Below are positions 29,750 to 42,850 of a stretch of 64,000 nucleotides of DNA, in pieces. The stretch's first letter is position 1. Every line of letters starts with the position of its first letter. The notes beneath the pieces are model-generated. The model was not told where the DNA came from. It saw only the letters and a list, made by a program, of their open reading frames with translations, and made no database searches. The stretch lies in NCBI GenBank assembly GCA_032622095.1, contig CP136063.1, positions 282,217,426-282,281,425 on the forward strand, given 5' to 3'. This DNA comes from Siphonodentalium dalli (taxonomy: Eukaryota; Mollusca; Scaphopoda; Gadilida; Siphonodentaliidae). Both the position numbers and the translations under genes were made by a program.

Positions 29750-30695
29750 GAGTTGAGCTGAAACCAATCTTTAAACATTTATGAATGCGGATTAAACTAG
29801 GTGCAATGATTGGCTAATCGATTTGCATGAGTTGTAAACGTCTGTAAGGAATTGAATTGAGAACTAATTATATGGCTTATTGTACGTCTATCTTCAAAGA
29901 ATATTCGACAATACTTAATTCTTGAATGCTAATCATTTATCTACATATATTGTTACTTACTTCCATAAATGAACCCAAATCATGAATTAAAGTTCTTTAT
30001 CAGTATATATATATATCTTGATGCTATGTATGCTGTCTAATTTGCGGTAAACAATTATTTTATACCTATACTTACACACATGGTTTCTTCTCACTCTGGA
30101 TCCTCATATGCAGCTGTAGACTATTATCCTGATTAAATGCATTCTGACACTGCTGAAATGCATAAGGTCTCTCGCCCGTCTCAGTGAGAGCTTTTCGATG
30201 CAGACGAGGCTGATCACGTTAATTTAAATGTACTATGTAATGTAATGCAGTAGCTTTGGCTATACATGTAGTAAGTATCTATACATCACACGACGACAAC
30301 ATGTCTATTTTATATTTGTCATGATATATAGGGCTGCTGTTAGTAAGTAATTAAATTACAAACCTATACATATGATATGGTAGACGCTCTTTATATACAG
30401 TATATAACAGTTATGTTTATAGGATACATCGGCTGGGATTGTGTTCAAAGTTCCCATGCATACAATTTGTAATCGTGATAGCAGATATAAAACATGGGCC
30501 ATCCCGTATATAGGTACACAATCAATTATCCACAAGTTAAATGGTTTGTTGGTTAAAGGGTCCTGTTATTAAAGTGATGTTGACATGTAGAGCTATGTAA
30601 ACATGTCATATTGACTGTCATTTGAGTGTATGTATATTTGAATTATCGTACTAGCTTGATAACACAGAAGAAATCATATGTTTGGAAAATGTTTA
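29750..30695. other. Non-coding
   Basis: AT-rich, no frame or repeat of note. One AGACGCTCTTTATA word near 30384 resembles the AAGAGCGT motif of the polymerase element. Confidence 0.3.
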
Positions 30696-31451
30696 CTAAG
30701 TCCATTCCGAAATCGTATTTTTGTTCCGAAAGTTGGTCCTATAAACAAATATTTGGCCACAGCAGCTCTTTTCCAATTCCACCATGGCATTGTCTGCAAA
30801 AGCTGACTCGCATGATGGCAATTCACTGTCTATCCACCATGTCACATTCTTTTTTGTTCCCTGTATAAGAAGTTTGTATTTCATCTGATAGATGTGAAGC
30901 GCCACAGTGTTAGTCTTTGTCCGAAATATTTTCACGACTTCTGCCACTACATCTTCTCCGTTTTCAGATAATTCCTCAAGCCAGTCAACTTCGATTTTGA
31001 ACTGCTTGTGTGCTTCCAGATATCGAGTCCTGAGAGAATGGTAATATTTTTGGAATTTTTCAGGAGTGAGGGTTATCACGAGGGCTTTTTCCCTATTCTT
31101 CACTTCCCTGTCATTGGATGCGTTTTTGGCAGCTTGAAATTTCCTGTTTGTTCTTTGTGGATTCAGTGCAAAGTTCCGAAATTGTATACGTTTCTGTGAT
31201 GTATTTGTAACTCTATTGTCGGCGTTAGCATGTAAATCCTTGGTATTAATATTAACATTCTCCTCATCAGTCGTGTTGTTCGTCATGTTGTTTTCAGCAA
31301 CACTGCTAACGGAATCATTGCTGTTCTTAATATCATTTTCCTCATCAGTCGTGCTGCTGTTCAGTAGGTTCAGCAGATTCTTTTCAACAACACTGGTGTC
31401 ATCAATCGGCGAATTAACGTAAGGCTTCTTTAATTCTGTCTCTTCCTCCAT
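30696..31451 (-). CDS. Hypothetical intronless protein, 251 aa
   Basis: A clear ATG at 31451 starts MEEETELKKPYVNSP. The first 100 residues are acidic and Asn/Ser/Thr-rich with a repeated TTDEEN motif (probably disordered). Residues about 100-130 are basic. From about 135 a folded part follows, with LTPEKFQKYYHSLRTRYLEA, then VDWLEELSENGEDVVAEVVK, WWIDSELPS and two Cys (SCCG) near the end. I do not recognise the family. The lack of introns and the repeat-rich setting fit either a retroposed gene or a transposon-borne gene. There are no stop codons or frameshifts. Confidence 0.6.
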   Translation of the reverse strand: MEEETELKKPYVNSPIDDTSVVEKNLLNLLNSSTTDEENDIKNSNDSVSSVAENNMTNNTTDEENVNINTKDLHANADNRVTNTSQKRIQFRNFALNPQRTNRKFQAAKNASNDREVKNREKALVITLTPEKFQKYYHSLRTRYLEAHKQFKIEVDWLEELSENGEDVVAEVVKIFRTKTNTVALHIYQMKYKLLIQGTKKNVTWWIDSELPSCESAFADNAMVELEKSCCGQIFVYRTNFRNKNTISEWT

Positions 31452-32639
31452 CGTGCCTGCGCGTTAGTCAGTTAAACCAGGAGCTGATTAAAAACATGTC
31501 CACATATCTTCCTGAGTATGAGATTAATTTAAACCATATTTTATTTTATATAAACAGAACAAATCAGGAACAATAAAATGTTACAATATAAACATGCATA
31601 TATATAACATTGTTGCTCCCGATCGCTTCTTATTACATTTTTTTAACTGGGTAGTTTGCAACAAAAAAATTCTGAACTGTAATGCCTCGGTTGAAGAAAA
31701 AGCATGTCTCCTTGTCGCCAATGATAGTTTTTCTGAGTCACATAGTCCTATTGAATGATAAAATGAGACTAACTGGCCACTACATGTTAAGGTAAGAAAA
31801 ATTCAGGCGGGGTGTGGGGAGATAAATTAGGTATTTTTTCTCAGTCACATTGTCATATTGATTGAATTATAACATGAGAGTAACTGGCCATTAGATGTTA
31901 AGGTAAAAAAGTTAAATTTGGGGGGGGGGGTGTTAGTAGTGGGGAGATAAACTTTCAATAAAAATTATCCAAACTTTCATTAATTATTGCCTCTTTCACA
32001 GAAAATACGTGCTTCATTGTCACCAATGATAGTTTTTCTTAGTCGCATAGTCATATTGAATGAGCCATTAAATGTTGAGGTAAAACAAGTTTAGGCATGG
32101 GGATAATATGTGCAGAGTGGAGAGATAAACTGTTACACTGGTTTTAATTGGCACTTTATGTGATTAATATGATTTTACTTTGCACTTTTAATCAATTTAC
32201 TTTCAATTCCAGGTCTTCTATGTACCCTTCAAACCTTAGACATCCTCTACTGCAATGCCTGGTGGTCTGATAACATGGCAGTATGATGTGCGGTATTTCC
32301 ATTGAATCGCATGGTTTGTTAGCCAAGCTCTGTGAATGGAACACAGCTTGGGGGTTCCACTAGGGAAGAACAGTAATCTGGCAATGGAGCTTCATAGAAC
32401 ACCCTTTAATCCTGAACTCTGAAGAATATCTTAGTGTTTGAAAGAGATAGGAAATGACTAAAAAATCGCCAAGAAGATCACTAGGCAAAGACAGGTAAAT
32501 GGGGAAAGCGAATGCTTAGCTTATAAAGATAGTGTCGTCTTAGCAAGTTTTATATATATTCCAGGATATGAAATACGAGTATTAAATAGAAAATAGAATA
32601 AAATTAATCATATTGATCTTGTTATAAAGAGCCATTTTT
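31452..32639. repeat. Diverged repeats, non-coding
   Basis: Three loose copies of a segment with ACATGAGAGTAACTGGCC and ATGTTAAGGTAA-type words lie near 31760, 31875 and 32060. A G run (11 G) begins at 31920. No gene seen. Confidence 0.5.
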
Positions 32640-34230
32640 ATACGCCCTTTTGAAAAAAGGTCGATTATGTTATCAGTCTGTCCGTCCGTTAACATTTTTG
32701 GTTTCCGATCGATAACTCCAGTTTGGATTATTTGTTCGAATATGGGTTCCGTCCAATTATTTTTAAATGAGTTACGGCCCTTTTTCGACTTGGAATTTGA
32801 CCAATTTCATAACATTTAGGTTTCCGACCGATAACTCCAGTTTTGATCATTTGATCTGAACCAAAGCTGGTATGTGTATTTCCCAGCTAAAACTACAGGC
32901 CAAGTTCGAATATAGGTTCTGTCTAATTATTTTCACATGAGTTACGGCCATTTTTGTCCGCCGACCCAACGGGTTCGGAGGACTATTATAATCAGCACGT
33001 CCGTCCGTGCGTCCGTCCCGAGGTTTCCGGATGATAACTTTAGTAAATGTGTACTGAATGAAATTAAATTTGGTATGTAGGTTTACTAGCACTAAAGACA
33101 GGTTTTTATGCGCAAACAACGGTCGTATCAAGCCGACGCTTAGGGGCAGACATGAAGTCTACCGACCTTTTATTCGACTTAGAATTTTACCGTCTGTTAA
33201 CATTTTTGGTTTCTGACCGATAACTCCAGTTTGGATGATTTGAACTGAACCAAAGTTGGTATGTGTCTTTCTCCCAGCAAAACAGGTCAAGTTCGAATTC
33301 GGGTTCCGCCCGCCAATTTTCACCAGAGTTATGTCCCTTTTTTACTTAGAATTTTTGCCAATTTGAGGTTTCCGGATGACAACTTTAGTAAATGTGTACT
33401 GAATGAAATTAAATTTGGTATGTAGGTTTACTAGCACTAAAGACATGTTTTTATACGCAAACAACGGTCGTATCAAGCCGACGCTTAGAGGCGGACATGA
33501 GGTCTACCGACCTTTTATTCGACTTAGAATTTGACCACATTTTGGCATTGAAATTAGTGGGATATCAGATTTTCTTCAAAGAGAAGCTCAAATTATTATT
33601 ATCAGCTGCCAAATTAAAAATTTGTGGGGGATAAAGTAATGGGTTCCGTCCGTCTGTCCGTCCACCATTCCGAATTTGTAAGAGTCATAACTTGAACAAA
33701 TGTAAATGGGTTTCAAAGATTTTTGGTATATGAGTTCACCTGACCATTACCTAGAATGAATTCGCAAGCCAGGTCCGGCCGCATATTTTTACCAGAGTTA
33801 TTGGACTTTGTTTATTATTTTTGTTGAATTTACCAAATACCAAATAGACGACGTCACATGGCTCATTTCCACAAATCTCGACGGATTTCAAAGATATTTG
33901 GTATAAGAGTTCATCTGACCATTACCTAGAATGAATTCGCAAGCCAGGTCCGGCCGGTTATTTTTAACGGAGTTATTGGACTTTATTTATTTATTATTTT
34001 TGTCGAATTTACCAAATAGCAAATAGACGACGTCACAGGGCTCATTTCCACAAATCTCAACAGATTTCAAAGATATTTGGTATATGAGTTCACTTGACCA
34101 TTACCTAGAATGAGTTCGCAAGCCAGGTCCGGCCGGATATTTTAAGCAGACTTATTGGACTTTTTGGTGCAAATGGACGACGTCACATGGCTAATTTCCA
34201 CAAATGTCAGTACCTAAAATAAGTTCGCAA
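32640..34230 (+). repeat. Block of diverged dispersed repeats
   Basis: Two copies of about 165 bp (33022-33190 and 33367-33530) share GATAACTTTAGTAAATGTGT and CGGTCGTATCAAGCCGACGC. Three units of about 185 bp (33715, 33895, 34075) share GACCATTACCTAGAATGA and GCAAGCCAGGTCCGGCCG. GTCCGTCCGT runs occur at 32686, 33001 and 33654. No coding frame. Confidence 0.75.
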
Positions 34231-34939
34231 GCCAGGCTTTTTGATAAAATCCCAACTCTTGTTTAGCACATACTGAGAACACAAACATTATTGAGAATGC
34301 ACTTCCCCAACTGCACAAATTGGCGGGGGATACAGTCGTCTGCGACTGCTTGTTTTTTTTGCAGTAGTACAATTCAAAATGGCTAAAGGGCATATTTTGC
34401 CACGCCCTAGCGATCCTCTTGTTGGAATAGGCGACCTATTCGGAACATAGCAAGAGGGATAACTTTATCTTGTTAGTTCCCTCCATCAATACAAGGCAAA
34501 TGTTATGTCGACTCAAGTGTTGTCGCTTGGCTACTACATCAGAAATAAACCATGTTATTATGCATACAAATAATATACCCAATTTTCAGTTCGGTTCACA
34601 AAAAAGGTATTTGTTGTCTTGAAATCTGTTTTTATAAAAAATTATGTTGTTATTATGGCCCAGGAGACACTTCAAAGACACATGGTGGTTTGCACTCCAA
34701 AATAAACCTTATAATATTCGCTTTTGAATTTCTCCTGGTATCGAAACAGGTCGATATATACCTGAACTACCTTTCTATGAGCATTGTATTTCCCAGAAAG
34801 ATGCGTTGAAGTCATAAAAATAAAATACAACATCGAACATGGTGATCTGGTCCCGATCAAATACTACGAACAATGAAATAATTTAATATTTCATGCACTG
34901 CTTTATCTTTGTTTTATTCATCAAATTTACTGTAATGCT
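34231..34939. other. Non-coding
   Basis: No supported gene. The short frames on both strands near 34.6-34.8 kb have no coding-like composition. Confidence 0.3.
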
Positions 34940-35132
34940 CTAATTAATCGACTCCTTAACCACAGCAGAATTATGGGTAACTTTTCAGGATTTAGTCGGA
35001 AATATGGCTTGTTGCCATTCATCGGAAAGCTCTCGGTGAGAGCTTTCCGATGAATGGCAACAATCCATATTTCCGACTAAATCCTGAAAAGTTACCCATA
35101 ATTCTGCTGTGGTTAATGAGTCGATTAATTAG
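34940..35132. mobile_element. 193-bp fold-back element
   Basis: A near-perfect palindrome. CTAATTAATCGACT at 34940 pairs with AGTCGATTAATTAG at 35119-35132, and pairing continues with two or three mismatches to the centre near 35037 (AGCTCTCGGTGAGAGCT). TTACTGTA flanks it on both sides (34927-34934 and 35137-35144), a possible 8-bp target duplication. No coding capacity. Confidence 0.7.
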
Positions 35133-35643
35133 GGCCTTACTGTATGTAGTACATAAACGTAGACAGCTGTAGATGTTCTTCCCATGGTCTACATATGCGA
35201 TTTTTACACGACCGCCGACTAAAAAATTTGAACAGACCCAAATGGAACCTTTTTATCCAACTCAAATTTATCCAAAAATATCAACTTCAGCGCTATATAT
35301 ATCTACAAATTTTTTTGGAAATCTTCCACGTATGTACGTTTTGAGAAACCTCTTAAAAAATTATTTTAGGGTTCTGGGTGATAACTTCAGTTTTAGTTAT
35401 CTGATTATTTTAAATTGGGTATAGATTACTGATTTCTTAGAATTAAGAACTTCTCAAACCTAGGTTTTCTATCGGGAAATTTTGTTTGAATGTGCTCCAA
35501 CAGTCACAGTATCGTATTCTTCAACAAAATGTGCCATTTATTATATACCACTTTCCTCATTTATTTCCATAAAATAAGCTGAAATTTTTTTTCTGAAAAC
35601 TTTCTGCAGTATGGAAACTAAACCATGCTGCACTGTTAGAAGG
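35133..35643. other. Non-coding
   Basis: No gene or clear repeat. The frame at 35173-35424 is a chance opening in AT-rich sequence. Confidence 0.3.
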
Positions 35644-35645
35644 GA

Positions 35646-36138
35646 GGAGCGGATAGTTCAGTTGGTTTGTGGGACGACCTCTGAGCTACACCTTCGACAC
35701 GGTCGAGGGTTCAAATCCGACAAAATATCGGTCGGACTTTGTGTCGCCATCTGCATTCCCAGTACCACGGGCATCACAAATCAATCATCGATGCCACGAT
35801 CAGTGATCTGAGAAAGATTCCAGAAGCCAAAGAGTCTCAGACAAAATTTGAAACAATGCGTACTGGACTAACTTCGTACCTCTGCTCCTCTCGTAATGTC
35901 ATGACCAGGGGATGACACTACACTTGGCACACCGTCGGATCGGGAGCCGACGCTAATGGCTGTCCCGTGTGCAACAATGTGCGCATGTTAAAGATCCCTA
36001 CCATGGCGAAGAAGTCACGGGTTCGGCAAAAAAAACTTCCTGGAAAAATTATGGATCTACTCGATCCCGTCCTGTAAAAGCCAGCCTTGGTCACTAGGAC
36101 GTAACAACTACAGACAGACAGATACAGACAGACAGAAA
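35646..36138 (+). mobile_element. tRNA-derived SINE
   Basis: The head resembles a tRNA gene, with an A box (TAGTTCAGTTGG) at about 35656 and a B box (GGTTCAAATCC) at about 35708. This is the pol III promoter spacing. A non-tRNA body follows, with a TGCGCATGTTAAAGATCCC segment near 35980, like the conserved central domains of several invertebrate SINEs. It ends in a CAGACAGACAG tail near 36112-36138. Confidence 0.75.
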
Positions 36139-36419
36139 ACAGATAACATTAGTGAAACCACATGTGTGTAATTATTCAATCATTTATTGCACTCTTTCGA
36201 TCACGGAAGAATTTTCCTTGTGCTATTCTTATTCCCTTGCTCTTGTGCCATACACGAATGGCCAGTAACACACATGTCCAGTTCTGTGCATTTCTATATA
36301 CATTGTCCCATTTTAAATATTTGGAAATTGAAATGTAATAAATCTAAAAATAACATTGTTGAAAACCCCAGCCAGCAGCTATCTTGGATTTAAAATTTGA
36401 ATCCATCGGCACACCCTAT
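36139..36419. other. Non-coding
   Basis: Nothing recognisable. Confidence 0.3.
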
Positions 36420-37560
36420 AGCCCGTATTTATGGCTGGATCATTTTTATGTTTACCCATACCATAGTATGGTAAACATAATGTCGACGTCCGGATTGACC
36501 ACTCGTCGTGCGTGCGTCCGTCTGTCTGTCCGTAGACACTTTACGCATGGTGCGATAACTCAAATATTTTCTATCCGATCGGAACTAAATTTTGTATATG
36601 AGTTTCTCAGACCAAAATACAGATCGAGTTCAAATATTGGTTTGATTCGAGTTTTTTTTACGGAGTTATAGCCCTTTTTTGACTTAGAATTCATGCATGC
36701 TGTCATAACTCAAACAATTTTTATCTGATCGGAACCAAATTTGGTATGCAAGTTTCTCGGACCAAAATACAAATGGAGTTCGAATATGGGTTTGATCCGA
36801 TATTTTTTAATGGAGTTATGGCCCTTTGACATAGAATTTCTGCATATTTTGATAAATCAACCATTTTTATGCGTACCCATACCATGTATGGTACACATGC
36901 CGACGTCCGGATCAACCATCCGTCGTTCGTCCGTCTGTCTGTCCGTCTGTCCGTAGACACTTGCTATCCGATTCATTTACTCGAATATTTTTTATCGGAT
37001 CTTGTTCAAATTTTATGTGCATGTTTATGATGACACACTCCTCACCTGTATAGTTTTTGGTATCGATCGGTTGATCGGTTTAGAAATTATTAACACTTTG
37101 CATCCGCACATAGTCATGAGCTATCCGATGCTATAACCAAAGTATTTTTTGTCTGATTGTTTTCATATTTGATATGTAGGTTTATGATGACACACCCCTC
37201 ACCTGTATAGTTTTTGGTATCGATTAGTTGATCAGTTTAGAAAATAATTAACCCTTCACACACATGCTATCCAATGTAATAAGTTGAACATATATCTTCT
37301 GATCTGCCTCATATATCTTACCTAGGTTTTTCTTAGCACGGTCTTCATCTGTATGGTTTTTGGTATTATTTAATTAACCCTTTTCACTCTTAATGTTTAC
37401 TTAGAACTCACGCAAGCTGCTATGACTCAAAACATTTTTCATCTGATCTACACCAAATTTGGTACATGTGGTCCTCACCCCAAAATACAGATCAAGTTCA
37501 AATTTGGGTTTGATCCGATATATTTTAACAGAGTTATGGCCCTTTATAATTCAAGTGACT
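36420..37560 (+). repeat. Diverged repeat block with GTCCGTCTGTC runs
   Basis: Loose units share TTTACCCATACCATAGTATG, GTCCGTCTGTCTGTCCGTAG, GCGATAACTCAAA, and a TCGGAAC(C/T)AAATTT segment. They occur at 36445, 36695, 36868 and 37420. Two shorter units share CACCTGTATAGTTTTTGGTA (37040 and 37200). Non-coding. Confidence 0.7.
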
Positions 37561-39489
37561 TATAATGTAGTTCCATGAAATACACTGGTATATGGTCGAA
37601 TGGTGGACAACTCTATTGGAAATATAATGATAACATTCCCTGGTGTATGCCCATGTAGATTGTAAACAGCTCATGAAATGATTAATTGCTATTTAGCTAT
37701 GGCCAAGTGGTTAGATGGATACCAAGATAAACAAACAATATTATACTGATGGCTGGTTAATTGTCAAATTTGATAAATGACACCAGGCTCTTGTTTATCT
37801 AATTTTGAAATTTCATTACAGGCTGCCTGATAATTGACCCATGACCTACACAATTGTCTGCATATTCCATTGATATGCTTAGAAAATAATTAACCCTTTC
37901 CAAGTTTCCAACAGATTTATGCTTTAATGCACATGGGCTCTTCCTCATATGTCTTATCTTGGGTTATCTTCACACTATTAACTTCTATGGATTGTGGAAT
38001 TGATTAATTGATTTTTGAAAAATATATTAACCCTTCAGACACATTCTTTTGATATTACATTAAAATAATGGCTAATAGCCAATATAATTGTTATATGCAA
38101 TAGGTTACAAGCAGATAAATCTTCATTATTGTTTGTATTATGCAGAAACATATTAAATGAACCCTCTTTTTGAATCAGGTTCATTAGTTAATGAACATTC
38201 AATAAGACACCAATTGAATATGCTTACTGATTATAGGTGATGCATTATTTTGAAAATCAATATGGCAGATAATATTGCCAGGAACCTTATTTTCCCATCT
38301 GTTCATATTGTCATGGTTGACTGAATTTTGGGGACCACAGAGTGCTTAAAAGATTAACAGTGAAGGTTATGTGTTTTAGTCTGCAAGCTACTTGTAAAAT
38401 ATTGTTAGGTCTTGAAACCATTTGATTCAGTGTTACTTTCCTTTATATTAACTATGGTAATCTTTTCGATTTAGGGATCATTGGGGCCAGCATCCGCACC
38501 ATATAATGGCTGTATAACATGGCTGTATAACATTATATAGATAACACTTTTGAATTATACTGTATAAACTACATGCATTTTTGACATGATTGATAAACAA
38601 ATAACAACTGGGAAGAATGGGGGGCGGGGTCATTAAAGTTCAAATTAAATATGAGATGGAATCCCACATGTTGTTCTATGCAGTCTGGCTTGTCAACTAA
38701 TTATAATTTCTCTTTAGAAGTGAATGAGATTTGAATAGCTGGTAGTTTTGATTCCAATGAGCTAACTTCAACTTATAAACATATCCTCAGAAATAACTAA
38801 ACCCTTGGATCTCACATAGATAGGTCCTTGGATGAATAAGGATAGAGTTATTAGATTTAGAACACCCCCCCCCCCCTTCGCAACCACAAATACTTTAACC
38901 CCTTCTTAAGACAAATTATTTGAGCTATTGAATTCTAGATGGTGCTGATATATGGATACCTGTGTTCATATCTTTGATAAATTATCAGTTATAGCTAATC
39001 GCTATCGCCCGGGTATGGGTTAAACATCTGCCGATCGTGATCGGCCTCTCGTTCAACTGATAAGAACCAAATTTGGTATGCGAGTTTCTCAACTCAAAAT
39101 ACAAATCGAGATTGAATATGGGTTAGATCCAACATTTTATACCAGAGTTATGGCCCTTTTTCAACTAAGAATTGAACAGATAACCATAGCAGTCAACAAC
39201 TAATTGATTACCAGCAGTATCACCCCAGCTCTGTGTGAGACAAACAGTAAATATGAGTTATTGATAATTTGAGTTATTTTTAGACATTAGTGCGAGGCGT
39301 AACCAGATATATGTTTTTGAGGGCTGGCTTAGGCTGTAGCTCTATCTAATTAATTTGCACTCTTACTCTGGGTTTCTGAGAAGGTATATTTTGTCATGTT
39401 TGTCAAGTGTTTCACAGACAAAAAAATCAAATGCATGCCCATGCTGGTGGAGATGGGAAAATTAATACTTTAATACCCACAAAAGACTA
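37561..39489. other. Non-coding
   Basis: No gene seen. A C run lies at 38867-38878. A fragment of the preceding repeat family lies at 39055-39175. GCCGATCGTGATCGGCCTC, a short palindrome, lies at 39031 and again at 40130. Confidence 0.4.
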
Positions 39490-39700
39490 ATTTTTATGTT
39501 TACCCATATCATAGTATGGAAGTGTCAACATCCGGATTGACCAACTGTCATTAGTCCATCCATCAGTTTGTCTGTAGACACGCATGGTGCGATAACTCAA
39601 ACATTTTTTATCTGATCGGAACCAAATTTTGTATATGAATTTCTCAGCACAAAAGACAGATCGAGTTCGAATAGGTGTTTGATCAGACAATTTTTAACTG
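39490..39700 (+). repeat. Copy of the 36.4-kb repeat family
   Basis: Shares TTTATGTTTACCCATA, GCATGGTGCGATAACTCAAA and CAGATCGAGTTCGAATA words with 36445-36640. Confidence 0.7.
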
Positions 39701-39964
39701 ATTTAAAAAATTCACTCTTAAAAAAAGAAATTTAGTTTGAATTCCTTGCCCTATTTAACATAAGCCTGTGATTTATTGACAGCTCTGCTGTATAACATAT
39801 ATTAATCAGTCAGCAGTGAGGTGTTATCTTGATTGCTGTTGTGGGTAGAATTTGATACATTATCATTATATTGGAATCTCTTGATCAAGTATTGCATGTC
39901 CAGGTCACCTTTTCACATTTAACCCAAGGCTGTGGTGGTTCAGCATTACAGATCCTGTTCCAGT

Positions 39965-39986
39965 GCATTCTCTTATATAAATGTGA
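39965..39986 (+). repeat. Partial half of the 69-bp palindrome
   Basis: GTGCATTCTCTTATAT only. The second arm is absent. A similar partial copy lies at 43221-43238. Confidence 0.5.
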
Positions 39987-40189
39987 GTGACACATAAATT
40001 CCAGTAATTTGTGTTATGTGCATTGTCTATAATAGTACCTAACAGTATATTCTATAATTCAACATCAAAACTCTCATTTATAATTCCGATCAGAGTAATT
40101 TACTATCGCCAAGGGATGGGTTAACATCTGCCGATCGTGATCGGCCTCTCGTTTAATTTTGCAGGCACGATTGTGATCACCTGTAGATG

Positions 40190-40640
40190 GGAGTTATCGA
40201 ATTTGAATGATTTTCGATGGAAAAATATTACCACCGGCAGCCATCTTTTATTTTATTCTTTGCATGACTAAATGCTTTGGCACATCCTACAGACACCATC
40301 CCTCATCCGATCATCACCAAACATTATATGGATCTTTGGGGTGACCTCTAGATGGGAGCCTAAACTCATTGCAAAACATGGCCACCAATGGCCATCTTGG
40401 AATTTACTCTTTGTATGACAAAATCCTTTGATGCAGCCCACAGACCACATCCCTCATCCGATCATCACCAAACTTCATATTATATGGATCTTCAGGGTGA
40501 CCTCTAGATGGGTGCCTCCTATTTTGACCAAAATTTGTTGAAAAATGGCCACCAACAGCTATCTTGGAATTTACTCTTTGTATGACTAAATCCTTTGGCG
40601 CACCCCTACATACCATAACCCTCATCCGATCCACGGGGAA
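40190..40640 (+). repeat. Three diverged units related to 18348-19312
   Basis: Units of about 150 bp share GCCATCTTGGAATTTACTCT, TTGTATGAC(T/A)AAATCCTTTG and CCTCATCCGATCATCACCAA. The first two words also occur in the insertion at 18.3-19.3 kb. Confidence 0.75.
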
Positions 40641-42270
40641 CTTGGAGCAAAAACATATTGAAATATATACCTCATATACTACCACAGGGGGGGGGGGGGT
40701 CACTAATTCAGTACCGAATAGCGCCGAACGCCGTCAACGTTGATTTTCTGACTCACTGCACCGATTTAGGTCGGATAAACGGTATTGTCACGTATATTGC
40801 TATTTCCAAAAGTTATATAAACCCTCCTTACCATGTAAAGTGCTGTAGAATGCCGATATAAACCTGTTTTGTACGTTCAAGTGTTAGAAATCTTTCTAAC
40901 GTGACCATAAATATGGGACGATTCACCATTAATCGTGGCAACATAATGCCTCTTTCTGATTGGTCGATATTCACGTGGCTTTGTTTACGAAATGACTGTC
41001 CGAAAAAAAAATATTGTGTTTTTCAACCAATGTGAAAGAGTAACATTTGCTAATACCGTGTGCGTAACGTAACTATCACAAGTATAACGTACTCTGATAA
41101 CAACTTATCGCCAATAATGATATCATGCTTAAGACATTTTAAACATATCATTTTCGGCTTGTTTTATTTTATTTTTTATGAAAAGGAATAACAAATGGGG
41201 TAATAAATATATATAACGACAAATAGAATCAAATTGGTCATTTTCTTGGTACAGGCAAGCAAGGTACGAAAATTGGTGAAATCTGAGTACGAACGTCGGA
41301 GTGTTCCCCTATCGTATTCCGTTAATCACCAACCGTGGAGTGCATGTTCACGGTCTGGTTTGAAGCAATTTTCTCAATTCAAAGTATACAAAAGTTGTTT
41401 TTAGACATTCCACTGCATTTGACAGTGTAAGGAGGTTTTTATTCACTTTTGAAAGAAGAAAAGCAAGCGACAATGCCGTTTACGCGGCCATAATCGGTTC
41501 GGTGAGTCAGAAATGCAACGAATTTCGGGAATTGGAAGCCGAAAGATGTCTAGCCTTGTCTTATATATTATGTAAATAATCTTTTCTACAAATTGCCTGT
41601 GATCCGATCAAGCTTTATATGGATCTTCAGCATGACTTCTTTATCTTTCTTTTCATTGCTCAGCAAAAAATTAACTCCTCTCCAAGTTGAGCTACACCAT
41701 TGACACTTTCATTTCTGTACACCAGCACACAGATTTTATACACCTCATGAGATCTCTCTCTCGAGTCATCCCATGCAACTCTTGGTTTAAACATATTTTA
41801 TTGTAAATATTACAAAAGGATTGGGACACAAGTTACAAAACTTAGATTTGCCCTTTCCTGAAAATAAGAAACATAAATAAGAATTAAGTAAGTAACAATG
41901 GTTTCTTCACATGATATAATACATAAGGTACATGTATGTATATATACACATCCAATGTGTGCAAGTCTCTCCCCCCCCCCAGTCCCTGGTTGCACCCCCC
42001 CCCCCTCCCTTGTCACCCAACCTCAGAGAATGAGAGATTATAAAGATTATTGGTGGCATTTGTTGTTACAATACTTTAAACTCTTCTTAAATAATCAATC
42101 TTTCAGATTTATTAACTGGTTCGCTGCTGAATATCCTACATACACATAATGAAATGCATATATTTATTTCAGTAAAAAGAAATTCATATTGAAATTTATG
42201 GTTGGAGTATGTAATTTACTATGTTTGCACTCTTTTTCTCAAACTTGAGCCCCACATAATTATGCATTTG
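40641..42270. other. Non-coding
   Basis: A poly-G run lies at 40686-40699 and C runs at 41970-42003. Near 41680-41710, CCAAGTTGAGCTACA and TTGACACTTTCATT match the right end of the 18348-19312 insertion. No gene seen. Confidence 0.4.
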
Positions 42271-42274
42271 GGAT

Positions 42275-42850
42275 ATGGTTATGGTTATGAGTCTGGTTGT
42301 CTGATTGGGGTATGGTTATGAGCCTGGATATCTCATTAGATTATGAGCCTGGTTGTCCGATTGCATTATGTTGTGAGCCCGTTTGTCTTATTGGGTTATG
42401 GTTAGAAGACTGGTTGTCAGATTAATAGGTTATGGTTATGAGCCTGGCTGTCAAATTAGGATATGAGTCTGGTTATCTGATTAGGTTATGAATATGAGCC
42501 TGGCTGTCAAATTAGGATATGGTTATGAGTCTGGTTATCTGATTAGGTTATGAATATGAGCCTGGCTGTCAAATTAGGATATGGTTATGAGTCTGGTTAT
42601 CTGATTAGGTTATGAATATGAGCCTGGCTGTCAAATTAGGATATGGTTATGAGTCTGGTTATCTGATTAGGTTATGAATATGAGCCTGGCTGTCACATTA
42701 GGATATGGTTATGAGTCTGGTTATCTGATTAGGTTATGAATATGAGCCTGGATGTCTTATTGAGTTATGGTTATGACTGGATGTCAGATTAGGTTATAAA
42801 GGTCATGAGTCTGGTTGTCGGATTAGGTTATGGATATCAGCCTGGTTGTC
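42275..42850 (+). repeat. 62-bp tandem repeat
   Basis: From about 42430 to 42750, five or more good units carry GGTTATGAGTCTGGTTATCT, GATTAGGTTATGAATATG and AGCCTGGCTGTC. Units become diverged on both sides, and the unit is itself built of two 31-bp halves. Confidence 0.85.

Noticed and set aside
35646-35720. Functional tRNA gene
   Set aside because: The tRNA-like part runs into a SINE body without a terminator, and the acceptor stem does not pair well.
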